A DNA stretch of 7,090 bases, from the NCBI GenBank assembly GCA_019237175.1, contig JAFAHP010000362.1:1-7090 (forward strand). Reading direction: 5' to 3'. Below, in pieces: positions 1-6,996 of this stretch (its first letter is position 1; each line of letters starts with the position of its first letter). The stretch comes from Alphaproteobacteria bacterium (GTDB taxonomy: Bacteria > Pseudomonadota > Alphaproteobacteria > ATCC43930 > CGMCC-115725). The notes beneath the pieces were generated by a model, which saw only the letters and a list, made by a program, of their open reading frames with translations, was not told the DNA's origin and did not search any database. The position numbers were made by a program, and so were the translations under genes.

Positions 1-182
1 GCGTAACCGAATATGATCGACACGGGTAAGGTTCGCCGTGACCGCTGGCTGTACCGCTCTCGGCGGCGGAAAGCGGCGGCGGCAACGGCTGCCGAGGTGA
101 ATTGGCGGTGAGGAGATCGACGGCAACCGCGGGATCGGGGGGAGACCCGGCCGGTCGGGGTGTTCCCGGCCGAGGCGTTATC
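1..182. other. Left edge, no assignable gene
   Basis: All three forward frames meet a stop within the first 30 bases (TAA at 4-6, TGA at 14-16, TAA at 27-29). Any gene running in from the left on the plus strand must therefore end here. A 32-codon ORF (ATG at 13, TGA ending at 111) is rich in Arg and Ala and resembles no family I know. The segment from 60 to 182 is very GC-rich and is open in the exosortase frame from a TTG at 102. I judge that stretch to be untranslated leader rather than protein. I see no clear promoter. Confidence 0.4.
172..175 (+). promoter_or_regulatory. Ribosome binding site choosing the exosortase start
   Basis: GAGG lies seven bases before the ATG at 183. The longer in-frame options, TTG at 102 and GTG at 108, would add about 27 residues rich in Gly, Arg and Pro that do not look like an exosortase N-terminus. 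The ATG at 183 is therefore preferred. Confidence 0.55.
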
Positions 183-1751
183 ATGAACCCACCGCCCTCC
201 TCGGCAACCACTCTGGCGGGTTTGGTTTCGCCCCGTCGCGATTGGATCGTCGCCGGCATTGCGCTCGCCGTTGGGACCTGCGCGTTTGTGTTTATCTTTC
301 ATGCCGAGTGCGCCAGCGCAGTTAACGTTTGGAGCAACTCCTACGCCTATAACCATTGTTTTCTCGTCCTGCCGGTGGCCGCCTATCTCGCCTGGGACCG
401 CCGCGCCGCAGCGACGGCGACGGGGCTTCGGCCAGAGCCGTGGATCGCGTTATTGGCGCTGCCGGCCGCGGCCGCCTGGTTTACGGCGGACCGGCTCGGG
501 ATCATGGAAGCTCGGCAACTTACTGCGATGGCTCTGTTCCAGATCTTGGTCCTCGCGCTGCTTGGCTGGCGGAGCTGGCGAGCCCTTTCTGCGCCATTGC
601 TGTACCTGTTTTTCCTAGTGCCGTTTGGCGAATTCTTCGTGCCGTCGATGCAGAATCTGGTGGTGCATTTTTCCACAACTGGTCTCGAATTCCTCGGCGT
701 CCCGGTTTACACGAGCGGCACAGTCATCGAGATCCCGGAAGGTGCATTTCAGGTAGAAGATGTCTGTGCCGGACTGCGCTTCCTGACCGCAATGGCGGCG
801 TTCGGCGTGCCTTATGTCTGCCTCGCCTATAGAAGCCCGCTGCGACGCGCTGTCTTCTTTGCGGTGTTTCTCGCGGCGGCGATTCTCGGCAACTGCTTTC
901 GCGTGCTGGGCACGCTTCTGATCGCGCACTTCACCGCGAATGTTCAGTTGGTAGAAGCAGATCATACACTATGGGGATGGGCCTTTTACCTGTTAGTTGG
1001 GGCAATCGTGGCCGTGATCGGGATGGTGTTCCGCCAGGAACGAAACTTCCCGGTGCGCACCGACGCGCCGGTCTCGCGCAGCACTGCTGGCGCTTCGGCC
1101 GTAGCACTGAGCGTGATCGTGCTGCTGGCAACAGCGCCGCGCGTCGCCGCCAATTATCTGGATCAGTTCGGTAAAGAAACCGCGGCCGCGGCGCAGATCA
1201 CACCGCCAGCGCTTGCGGGATGCGAGACGGTATCGGCGCCCACCCCGGCGCCGACCGCCGCAGACGAGGACAAACCGTCTGCCGGCATCAGCGGCTCAGT
1301 CACCTACCGGTGCGACGGCGACCTGTTCGTACTGACGCTGACCCGCTTTCCTCCCCGCATCTCCGCGCGTGCTCTGTTCTCGTTGTTGCATGCAGCCGAG
1401 ACCCCGCCCGACGCCGCGATCATCCGACAGCCAGGGACTATCACCGTGGGCAACGGGCCGCAGGCGGCGTTATGGCGTGTCACTGAATCCGAAAAAGACG
1501 GCGTTTACGCAATCATAGCGACCGCGCTGTGGATCGACGGCCACCCGGCGGCGGCCGGGATGACGGCGCGGGTGAACCAGGCGCTGAATGGGGTGCTCCC
1601 GTCACCGGTTTCCCCGGTCATCGCTGTTGTCGCCCATCCCCGGCAGCAGGCGCCGAATGCCGGGTGGGCCGCTATCGAGCGTTTTCTCGCCAATACCAAG
1701 CCAATCTCGCAATTGGTCGACGAATTGCTGTCGGCACGATCGGTCCGTTGA
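183..1751 (+). CDS. Exosortase (EpsH/Xrt family) with C-terminal EpsI-like domain
   Basis: This is a 522-residue polytopic inner-membrane protein. Exosortases are predicted transpeptidases that cleave and process proteins carrying a PEP-CTERM-type C-terminal signal, usually in bacteria that make exopolysaccharide. About eight hydrophobic segments fill residues 20-285. The catalytic triad expected of the family is visible: Cys195 in VEDVCAGLRF, Arg240 in GNCFRV and His261 in EADHTLWG. The early family-typical stretch around YNHCFLVLP (56-64) is also present. After another hydrophobic segment near 305-320, residues of about 325-522 form a soluble, probably periplasmic region resembling EpsI, which in other genomes is a separate gene beside the exosortase. 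Fused forms are known, for example the VPLPA-CTERM-linked exosortase D group, but I cannot assign the subtype from sequence alone. The start at 183 is chosen over upstream TTG/GTG for its ribosome site. No substrate protein or other export gene is adjacent in the window. The family call is firm. The EpsI call is likely and the subtype is open. Confidence 0.9.
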   Translation: MNPPPSSATTLAGLVSPRRDWIVAGIALAVGTCAFVFIFHAECASAVNVWSNSYAYNHCFLVLPVAAYLAWDRRAAATATGLRPEPWIALLALPAAAAWFTADRLGIMEARQLTAMALFQILVLALLGWRSWRALSAPLLYLFFLVPFGEFFVPSMQNLVVHFSTTGLEFLGVPVYTSGTVIEIPEGAFQVEDVCAGLRFLTAMAAFGVPYVCLAYRSPLRRAVFFAVFLAAAILGNCFRVLGTLLIAHFTANVQLVEADHTLWGWAFYLLVGAIVAVIGMVFRQERNFPVRTDAPVSRSTAGASAVALSVIVLLATAPRVAANYLDQFGKETAAAAQITPPALAGCETVSAPTPAPTAADEDKPSAGISGSVTYRCDGDLFVLTLTRFPPRISARALFSLLHAAETPPDAAIIRQPGTITVGNGPQAALWRVTESEKDGVYAIIATALWIDGHPAAAGMTARVNQALNGVLPSPVSPVIAVVAHPRQQAPNAGWAAIERFLANTKPISQLVDELLSARSVR

Positions 1752-2237
1752 CCGCGAGAATTCGGGACGGGCTAAACCGGAAGGCACGGCGCCCGCGGCA
1801 AGGCCCGCACCGTCGAGCGTGTATAGTGGGGTCGTACCCAAGACCACCCGCACCGTTGCGAGACCGAGCGCACACAGGCGAGCGGCGTTCGCATCGCGCG
1901 CTTACGATCTCGATAACGGTTGTTGCTAGGGACGTTGTGGAGGGGGGTCAGGCAAGGGTCGCTGCTTCAGTGAGTGTGATCGCTGGTTCAAGCCGTCGCG
2001 ATCAGCGCGCGATAGGGGAATCATCTCGGCCAGCCCGTGTACCGCCCCTTCCGGGTCTGTGCGTCGGGCCACCAGGGCGTGCCGAGGAGCTGCCAATCGC
2101 CGCCATCAGCGATATCACCGACATCCGCGGTCAGCCGGCGGCTGTCAAACGCAACCGGCGCGGGGCTGGCAAACCCGCAGAATCCCTGTAGCCTCATTGC
2201 CTCCGCAATGATCGAATTTCAGCGGGTGTAATTGACG
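1752..2237. other. Gap between exosortase and the FkbM region
   Basis: About 490 bases contain no convincing gene. One forward frame stays open from inside the exosortase gene (1529) to 2191, but its product is dominated by Arg, Pro and Ala and looks like a GC-rich shadow. A 7-base inverted repeat (TGATCGC at 1977-1983, GCGATCA at 1998-2004, 14-base loop) has no T-run and is not a clear terminator. A short minus-strand ORF (2021-2197) is listed separately. The composition shifts from GC-rich to AT-rich at about 2200-2240. Confidence 0.5.
2021..2197 (-). CDS. Possible small hypothetical protein or gene remnant
   Basis: This is a 58-codon ORF on the minus strand starting with ATG at 2197-2195. 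GGAGG stands two bases before the ATG, which is closer than ideal for a ribosome site. Third codon positions are mostly G or C, as expected of a real gene in this genome, and the product contains a protein-like stretch, GDWQLLGTPWWPD (33-45). I recognise no family. It could be a real small protein, the surviving piece of a decayed gene, or chance. No continuation is visible on either side, and it would be transcribed against the exosortase and FkbM genes. Confidence 0.22.
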   Translation of the reverse strand: MRLQGFCGFASPAPVAFDSRRLTADVGDIADGGDWQLLGTPWWPDAQTRKGRYTGWPR

Positions 2238-2426
2238 ATGTCTGACAACGAGCCGAAAATATTCCAAGGCTTAATCGTGGCTGCGGCCTGGTCCCGGCGA
2301 AAGGCTGAATTATATCGATGGGAGCTAACGGACATGGCTGGCAAGAAAACTAACAATATTTACACAGATAGATTTAATGTCGAAACAAGATATAACAACC
2401 TTACCAAGGGCCTGTGCAAATGTTGA
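2238..2426 (+). CDS. Small AT-rich hypothetical ORF upstream of the FkbM gene
   Basis: The ORF has 62 codons from ATG at 2238. Its stop TGA (2424-2426) lies inside the start region of the methyltransferase gene, overlapping it by seven bases. Such an overlap often means coupled translation. The product is polar and basic, with Asn-, Lys- and Arg-rich stretches and no membrane segment or motif I recognise. An inner ATG at 2334 with GGAG at 2321-2324 could give a 30-residue version. The second half is strikingly AT-rich (line 2341-2400 is about 28% GC) and uses codons unlike trpBA. It may be a short leader ORF, a remnant, or just the untranslated leader of the next gene. Confidence is low. Confidence 0.3.
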   Translation: MSDNEPKIFQGLIVAAAWSRRKAELYRWELTDMAGKKTNNIYTDRFNVETRYNNLTKGLCKC

Positions 2427-3163
2427 ATTTCGCCAATAGGCTGACCCCCGCCAGCGCGCTACGTTATTGTGCCTGGCGGGTCATGAGACGCGATAATGCA
2501 GTGACATTGACTTTACGATCAGGACCACGGTTCGAGCTGCGTCCGGATTCGTCGGAGAATAACGATTACGGGGTTGCATACGAAGTATTTGTTCACGATT
2601 ACTATAACGATCGCGCATGCCGGGTACTGGAACCAGCAAAGCTCATTGTAGATCTCGGTGCGAATGTAGGTTTTAGCCTTCTTTATTTCCTTCATGAGTA
2701 CCAGCATTGCCGAATAATTGCGTTCGAGCCGCATCCGTGCCATTTCGCGCAGGCCGAACGCAACCTCGTCCTCGACGGTAGCAGGCACCGCGTCGAACTA
2801 TACGCGCAGGCTGCCGGCGCCAAAACCCGGATGGTGGAGCTTTCGGACGAGGGCGCGTGCTCTTCTATCGTGGAAAGCACAGCACAGAAGAGGTTTTCCG
2901 TGGAAACCGTCGATATCTTCCCGCTCTTGGCGGGCAGACGAATCGACCTACTCAAGATAGATATCGAAGGCGGCGAATATGAAATACTCGACGACAATCG
3001 TTTTAGGGAGCTTGACGTCGGCGCGATTGTTATGGAGTGGCACTCGCGCGGCGGCGGCCTTGACGATCGAGACTGGTGCCATCAACGGCTTCGCGGCTTA
3101 GGGTATGCCACAGAGGACACCTTTACGACGTCGACCTACGGCATGCTTTGGGCGAAGCGTTGA
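2420..3163 (+). CDS. FkbM-family SAM-dependent methyltransferase
   Basis: This 247-residue protein fits the FkbM family, whose members usually O-methylate sugars or natural products using S-adenosylmethionine. They are common in polysaccharide, LPS and surface-glycan loci. The SAM-binding motif I is VDLGANVG (77-84), followed by the acidic loop at FEP (102-104). The family's VETVD (161-165) and LLKIDIEGGE (177-186) motifs are also present. The N-terminal 75 residues are the usual variable cap. I chose ATG 2420, with AAGGG at 2406-2410 as a ribosome site nine bases upstream. GTG 2414 is possible and adds two residues. Composition is mixed, with lines near 47-55% GC and several ATA codons, unlike the trp genes, which suggests separate acquisition. 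The acceptor substrate cannot be told. The nearby exosortase hints at a cell-surface glycan role, but that is inference. Confidence 0.9.
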   Translation: MLNFANRLTPASALRYCAWRVMRRDNAVTLTLRSGPRFELRPDSSENNDYGVAYEVFVHDYYNDRACRVLEPAKLIVDLGANVGFSLLYFLHEYQHCRIIAFEPHPCHFAQAERNLVLDGSRHRVELYAQAAGAKTRMVELSDEGACSSIVESTAQKRFSVETVDIFPLLAGRRIDLLKIDIEGGEYEILDDNRFRELDVGAIVMEWHSRGGGLDDRDWCHQRLRGLGYATEDTFTTSTYGMLWAKR

Positions 3164-3175
3164 TCACGGATCGCG

Positions 3176-3511
3176 ATGCCGCGTAACGGCACAGTCGTAA
3201 AGAATGCCGCGTTTTGGGATCTCTTTGCAAAGACGACGTTGGCGCCGCACGAGCAGCAGGAGGTCAATATGGCCGCCTTACTGCATGGCCGGGTGAAAGG
3301 CCCCGGCGAAGTGCGGAAAATGTATGCGGCAGTGATCAGCGCAAAGCGTAACGGCACCGATTCCGGTGCGAAAGCTCGAAGGGCTGCATCGCTTCGCAGC
3401 GCTGAGCTACCCCAATTCGGCAAAGACCGGATCGAAACGCCGGGTGCCGCGCTAGCATTAGCATGTATCACGCGGCGTGACGCTGCGGCCAAAGATATGC
3501 CCCGCCAGTAG
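3176..3511 (+). CDS. Hypothetical protein downstream of the FkbM gene
   Basis: This 111-codon ORF starts with ATG twelve bases after the FkbM stop, so it could sit in the same transcript. The product is basic and soluble. An N-terminal part with amphipathic character (residues of about 8-55, including LAPHEQQEVNMAALLHGRV) is followed by a less ordered Ala/Arg-rich tail. I recognise no domain. The ribosome site before it is weak. Its last 54 bases overlap the 3' end of the convergent winged-helix gene, so one of the two ends may be wrong. The opposite strand is also open here, but its product is less protein-like. It could be real or a chance ORF. Confidence 0.38.
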   Translation: MPRNGTVVKNAAFWDLFAKTTLAPHEQQEVNMAALLHGRVKGPGEVRKMYAAVISAKRNGTDSGAKARRAASLRSAELPQFGKDRIETPGAALALACITRRDAAAKDMPRQ

Positions 3512-3973
3512 CCTGCGAATTGACTCATGTCGGTGGCACCGCCGGGCGGAACGCCGTGGGGCACGGCCGCGGTCGGGCGTCCGGAACGTCCCGACAAACC
3601 GGTAGCCGCGGCTGAATTCGGTCCGTATCAAATCGCGATCGTCGCCGAGCGCGCTGCGCAGCGCGCAGATGTGGACCTTCAGATTGACCTCGGCGACCGT
3701 CAGATCCGACCAGACACGGCATAAGAGCTGGTCTTTGGTGACCAACGATCCATCGGCCTCGAGCAAGGCCAGAAGTAGTTCGACAGCGCGGGTCCCGAGC
3801 TTGACCGGGACCCCGTCGGCGATCAGCTCGCGCCGGCCCAGCAGCAGCTGAAAACGGCCGAACTCGAGTGTCCCGCCATCCGTCGCCGAGTGGGGTGCGC
3901 GCGTTATGGTCCAGGGATTGGTACGTCGGCTTAACCGGCTTTCCTTTTTTCCATCGAGCAGCATGAGCGGCAT
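3458..3973 (-). CDS. Stand-alone OmpR/HilA-type winged-helix DNA-binding protein
   Basis: The protein has 171 residues. Residues of about 35-129 form a winged-helix domain of the Trans_reg_C type found in OmpR/PhoB, CadC and HilA-like regulators. The order is a beta-strand lead-in (LEFGRFQLLLGRRELIADG), a helix (AVELLLALLEA), then KDQLLCRVW, the recognition helix region VNLKVHICALRSALGD and the closing wing GYRFVGTF. There is no receiver domain before it. Instead of the ATPase, TPR or membrane portion that often follows in HilA/CadC-like proteins, only about 42 basic, low-complexity residues remain. It may be a natural short form or a truncated gene. ATG at 3973 is chosen over ATG 3997 because a strong ribosome site stands just before it. 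It is divergent from trpB and may act on the shared upstream region, but its target is unknown. Confidence 0.82.
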   Translation of the reverse strand: MPLMLLDGKKESRLSRRTNPWTITRAPHSATDGGTLEFGRFQLLLGRRELIADGVPVKLGTRAVELLLALLEADGSLVTKDQLLCRVWSDLTVAEVNLKVHICALRSALGDDRDLIRTEFSRGYRFVGTFRTPDRGRAPRRSARRCHRHESIRRLLAGHIFGRSVTPRDTC

Positions 3974-3979
3974 GGTTGG

Positions 3980-3985
3980 ACCTCC
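3980..3985 (-). promoter_or_regulatory. Strong ribosome binding site for the winged-helix gene
   Basis: On the minus strand GGAGGT lies six bases before ATG 3973, inside a purine run GGGAGGGAGGT. The upstream ATG at 3997 would place this run inside the coding region, so 3973 is the likely start. Confidence 0.75.
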
Positions 3986-4143
3986 CTCCCTACGCATGCC
4001 TTAACCTGACGATAGCTGTGTAAGCTGAGGCGCGCCCGCCGTTATTGCTGGGTACAGAACAGCTTTGCTTCAATTTCGGCTCATGCGGAAGTCGGTGCGG
4101 TGGGTTCGACCCCGGGGATCTAAACCTATGCGGGTAGGTGGCG

Positions 4144-4165
4144 GATCGATGATCGAATGGATCGG
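4144..4165. repeat. Three GATCG repeats upstream of the trpB promoter
   Basis: GATCGA at 4144-4149, GATCGA at 4151-4156 and GATCGG at 4160-4165 stand in the same orientation, two bases from the candidate -35 box. OmpR-type winged-helix proteins commonly bind direct repeats, so this is a candidate operator for the divergent regulator. The 7- and 9-base spacings are irregular, and GATCG is a common word in GC-rich DNA. Confidence 0.25.
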
Positions 4166-4166
4166 A

Positions 4167-4196
4167 TTGACAGTGCCGATTGTCGGCCGCTCAAAT
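4167..4196 (+). promoter_or_regulatory. Candidate sigma-70 promoter for trpBA
   Basis: A perfect TTGACA (-35, 4167-4172) is followed after 18 bases by TCAAAT (4191-4196), which matches four of six positions of TATAAT. A 5-base inverted repeat, GCCGA-TTG-TCGGC (4175-4187), lies exactly in the spacer, a usual place for a repressor operator. trpB starts about 85 bases downstream. I saw no leader peptide with paired Trp codons, so classical attenuation is not supported. Confidence 0.38.
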
Positions 4197-4281
4197 CTGA
4201 GGCTTGCCAAAGGATGCCATTCATGTCGGGCTGTTTCTCGCCGCCGCGGTGGTGCATGCTCGCGCTGCGAAAGGAAGAATG

Positions 4282-5479
<1,198 letters not shown>

Positions 5480-5493
<14 letters not shown>

Positions 5494-5551
5494 AGCCGTC
5501 GATCAGGGTCAGCGCGAAGGGTCTCATCCGAGGATTGATGGGTGCGGCTGT
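5480..5551. repeat. 12-base direct repeat at the end of trpB
   Basis: GGGTGCGGCTGT occurs at 5480-5491, covering the last codons of trpB and the first base of its stop codon, and again at 5540-5551, exactly 60 bases later. The flanks differ. It may be left from a small duplication or be chance. Confidence 0.4.
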
Positions 5552-5596
5552 CGGGTTATGCAAAGGGTCCGCTCGTGCGGCGATATCGCGACCCGG

Positions 5597-5637
5597 CCCG
5601 CCTCACCCCACCCTCTCCCTCCGGCAGCCGGGCGGAG
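5597..5637. repeat. Degraded REP-like intergenic element between trpB and trpA
   Basis: The stretch CCTCACCCCACCCTCTCCCT (5601-5620) resembles the left arm of the widespread bacterial palindromic element built on CCTCACCC...CCCTCTCCC with a matching GGGAGAGGG arm. Here the right arm is eroded. A 5-base stem remains (CTCCG at 5619-5623, CGGAG at 5633-5637) with partial outer pairing CCAC/GTGG. Such elements sit between genes and can form hairpins in mRNA. This one lies in the trpB-trpA gap, which holds no gene of its own. Confidence 0.5.
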
Positions 5638-5665
5638 TGGAAAAAAAGCGCGCGCGGCTGCTGCC

Positions 5666-6496
5666 ATGAGCCGCATAGAGCAACGGTTTGCGTCCTTGCG
5701 GGCGCAGCGGAGGGCAGGGCTCGTTGCCTATCTGACGGCGGGCGACCCGGACCGCAATACCTCGGAACGCCTGTTTGCCGGCCTCGCCCAAGCGGGTGCC
5801 GATCTGATCGAGATCGGCATGCCGTTTTCTGATCCGATGGCTGACGGCCCCGTGATCCAGGATGCGGGCCGACGCGCCTTGAAGGCCGGGATGACATTGC
5901 GCGGCACGTTGGGGATGGTGCGCCGGCTGCGCAGCAGCGATGCGGCGACGCCTATCGTTCTGATGGGCTACTACAACCCAATCTACCGCTATGGCACCGA
6001 GGCCTTTGTTGATGATGCGATAAGCGCCGGTGTCGATGGGCTGATCGTCGTTGATCTCCCCCCTGAGGAGGATGCTGAACTCAGCGGACCGGCGCGCTCC
6101 GCCGGCCTCGATGTGATCCGGCTCGCGACGCCGACCAGCGACAACGAGCGGTTGCCGACGATCGTCAGCGGCGCCAGCGGCTTTATCTATTACGTCGCGA
6201 TTGCCGGAATTACCGGCACGCGTTCGGCCGACACGGCGGAAGTGACGACCGCCGTCAAGCGGTTGCGGCGGTTCACTGATTTGCCGGTGGCAGTGGGCTT
6301 TGGCATCAAGAACCCGGTACAGGCCGCCGCCGTCGCACGCGCCGCCGACGCCGCTGTCGTCGGCTCGGCGCTGGTTCAGCGCCTGGCGCTCAGTCTCGAT
6401 GCGGATGGCCGAGCCAAACCGGGTCTTATCGAGGCCGTCCTCGCCGACATCGGCGCTCTCGCGACGGGGATCCGGCAGGCGCGAGCGGCGAGCTGA
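5666..6496 (+). CDS. trpA: Tryptophan synthase alpha subunit
   Basis: This 276-residue cytoplasmic TIM-barrel protein splits indole-3-glycerol phosphate into indole and glyceraldehyde 3-phosphate and passes indole to TrpB. The catalytic residues fall at the classical numbers: Glu49 in LIEIGMPFSDP and Asp60 in MADGPVIQ. Loop 6 carries Thr183 in AGITGTRS, and GYYNPIYRYG (101-110), GFGIKNP (211-217) and the phosphate site GSALV (233-237) are in place. Length is typical. ATG 5666 is chosen because it gives the standard N-terminus and the exact Glu49 numbering. No good ribosome site precedes it, and the nearest GGAG (5634-5637) is too far. The in-frame ATG at 5558 would translate the REP-like element and is rejected. 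The 172-base gap from trpB is long for a pair that usually nearly abuts or overlaps, yet both genes look intact. Confidence 0.97.
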   Translation: MSRIEQRFASLRAQRRAGLVAYLTAGDPDRNTSERLFAGLAQAGADLIEIGMPFSDPMADGPVIQDAGRRALKAGMTLRGTLGMVRRLRSSDAATPIVLMGYYNPIYRYGTEAFVDDAISAGVDGLIVVDLPPEEDAELSGPARSAGLDVIRLATPTSDNERLPTIVSGASGFIYYVAIAGITGTRSADTAEVTTAVKRLRRFTDLPVAVGFGIKNPVQAAAVARAADAAVVGSALVQRLALSLDADGRAKPGLIEAVLADIGALATGIRQARAAS

Positions 6497-6498
6497 GT

Positions 6499-6613
6499 GG
6501 GGCAGCCCCGCTGGCTGTTGCTCGCCGCGCGAAAAGCGGGGCGATTACGCTGCCCGAGGCTGCCGCTGGCTATATTCTCCAGCGAATGACACCCGAACTG
6601 GTAATTTCATTCG
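6499..6613. terminator. Cluster of stem-loops after trpA, possible transcription end
   Basis: Several inverted repeats follow the trpA stop. They are GGGG-CAG-CCCC (6499-6509), GCCCCGC/GCGGGGC (6505-6511 with 6536-6542), CGCTGG/CCAGCG with a 9-base loop (6564-6569 with 6579-6584), and CGAATGA/TCATTCG (6583-6589 with 6607-6613). The first two and the last two compete for the same bases. None is followed by a clear T-run, so a classical intrinsic terminator is not shown. They may protect the mRNA 3' end or be remnants of a repeat. Confidence 0.35.
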
Positions 6614-6903
6614 GAGACTTCGCCTAAACTGGTCATGGGCCGAGTTGGCTTTATAAGCGAGATCACTACTTCGGATATGTTATTAATCACTAGGGGAACT
6701 GAATAAGGACCGTAGGAATTTGACAATCCTCTTAATATTTAACGGATCCTCGCGATGAAGTGGTTGTAAGAAAAATTGTTTGTTGGTACGGGCAGATCAA
6801 TGCATAAGATGCGTTTCAGCTATCTGTGCCAAGTCTAAAAGGTTCATTATTAAGTCTGCGAGGATTACACTGCTGGTTAGGACGTCCGTTTCCGCAGCAA
6901 ATC

Positions 6904-6930
6904 GGTTAACCATAAAGCGGTTAGTTAACC
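6904..6930. repeat. Repeated GTTAACC motifs, CtrA-like half-site
   Basis: GGTTAACC (6904-6911) and GTTAACC (6924-6930) lie 20 bases apart. The first continues as TTAACCAT (6906-6913), the same as a half-site word described for the alphaproteobacterial cell-cycle regulator CtrA. The full CtrA consensus TTAA-N7-TTAA is not met here, since the TTAA cores are 15 bases apart. It may be a regulatory site for a gene to the right, or simply AT-rich chance. Confidence 0.25.
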
Positions 6931-6980
6931 AATTATATCCCACAAATTAACGAACAATATTATGGAAGATTTTTTGCGGC

Positions 6981-6996
6981 GCGGGTAATTGACGAT
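6981..6996. repeat. Second copy of a GCGGGT-AATTGACGAT motif
   Basis: GCGGGTAATTGACGAT here matches 2222-2239 (GCGGGTGTAATTGACGAT) apart from an extra GT in the earlier copy. Both lie at borders between GC-rich and AT-rich DNA, in the same orientation about 4.76 kb apart. A 12-base exact match alone is expected by chance in a window of this size, so the meaning is uncertain. Confidence 0.3.

Noticed and set aside
13..111. 32-codon forward ORF at the left edge
   Set aside because: It has low-complexity Arg/Ala content, no ribosome site and no recognisable family. It is probably chance in GC-rich DNA.
1529..2191. 220-codon forward ORF overlapping the exosortase end
   Set aside because: It begins within the exosortase gene in another frame, and its product is Arg/Pro/Ala-rich without motifs. 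It is a typical shadow in GC-rich sequence.
3136..3597. 153-codon minus-strand ORF across the FkbM end and the hypothetical gene
   Set aside because: The product lacks domain-like features, overlaps the winged-helix gene on the same strand in another frame, and covers the plus-strand ORF.
4095..4125. tRNA-like T-arm near GGGTTCGACCCC upstream of trpB
   Set aside because: The 5-base stem needed around the TTCGA loop does not pair properly, and no D arm, anticodon arm or acceptor stem could be found.
4000..4281. A trp leader peptide and attenuator before trpB
   Set aside because: Only isolated Trp codons occur in short frames, with no tandem Trp codons and no terminator hairpin with a T-run.
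5558..5665. Extended N-terminus of TrpA from ATG 5558
   Set aside because: The extra 36 residues would translate the REP-like element. The family N-terminus and the Glu49/Asp60 numbering fit ATG 5666 exactly.
6931..6946. DnaA box in the AT-rich tract, suggesting a replication origin
   Set aside because: The nearest candidate, TATCCCACA, differs from TTATCCACA at three of nine positions, and no cluster of boxes is present.
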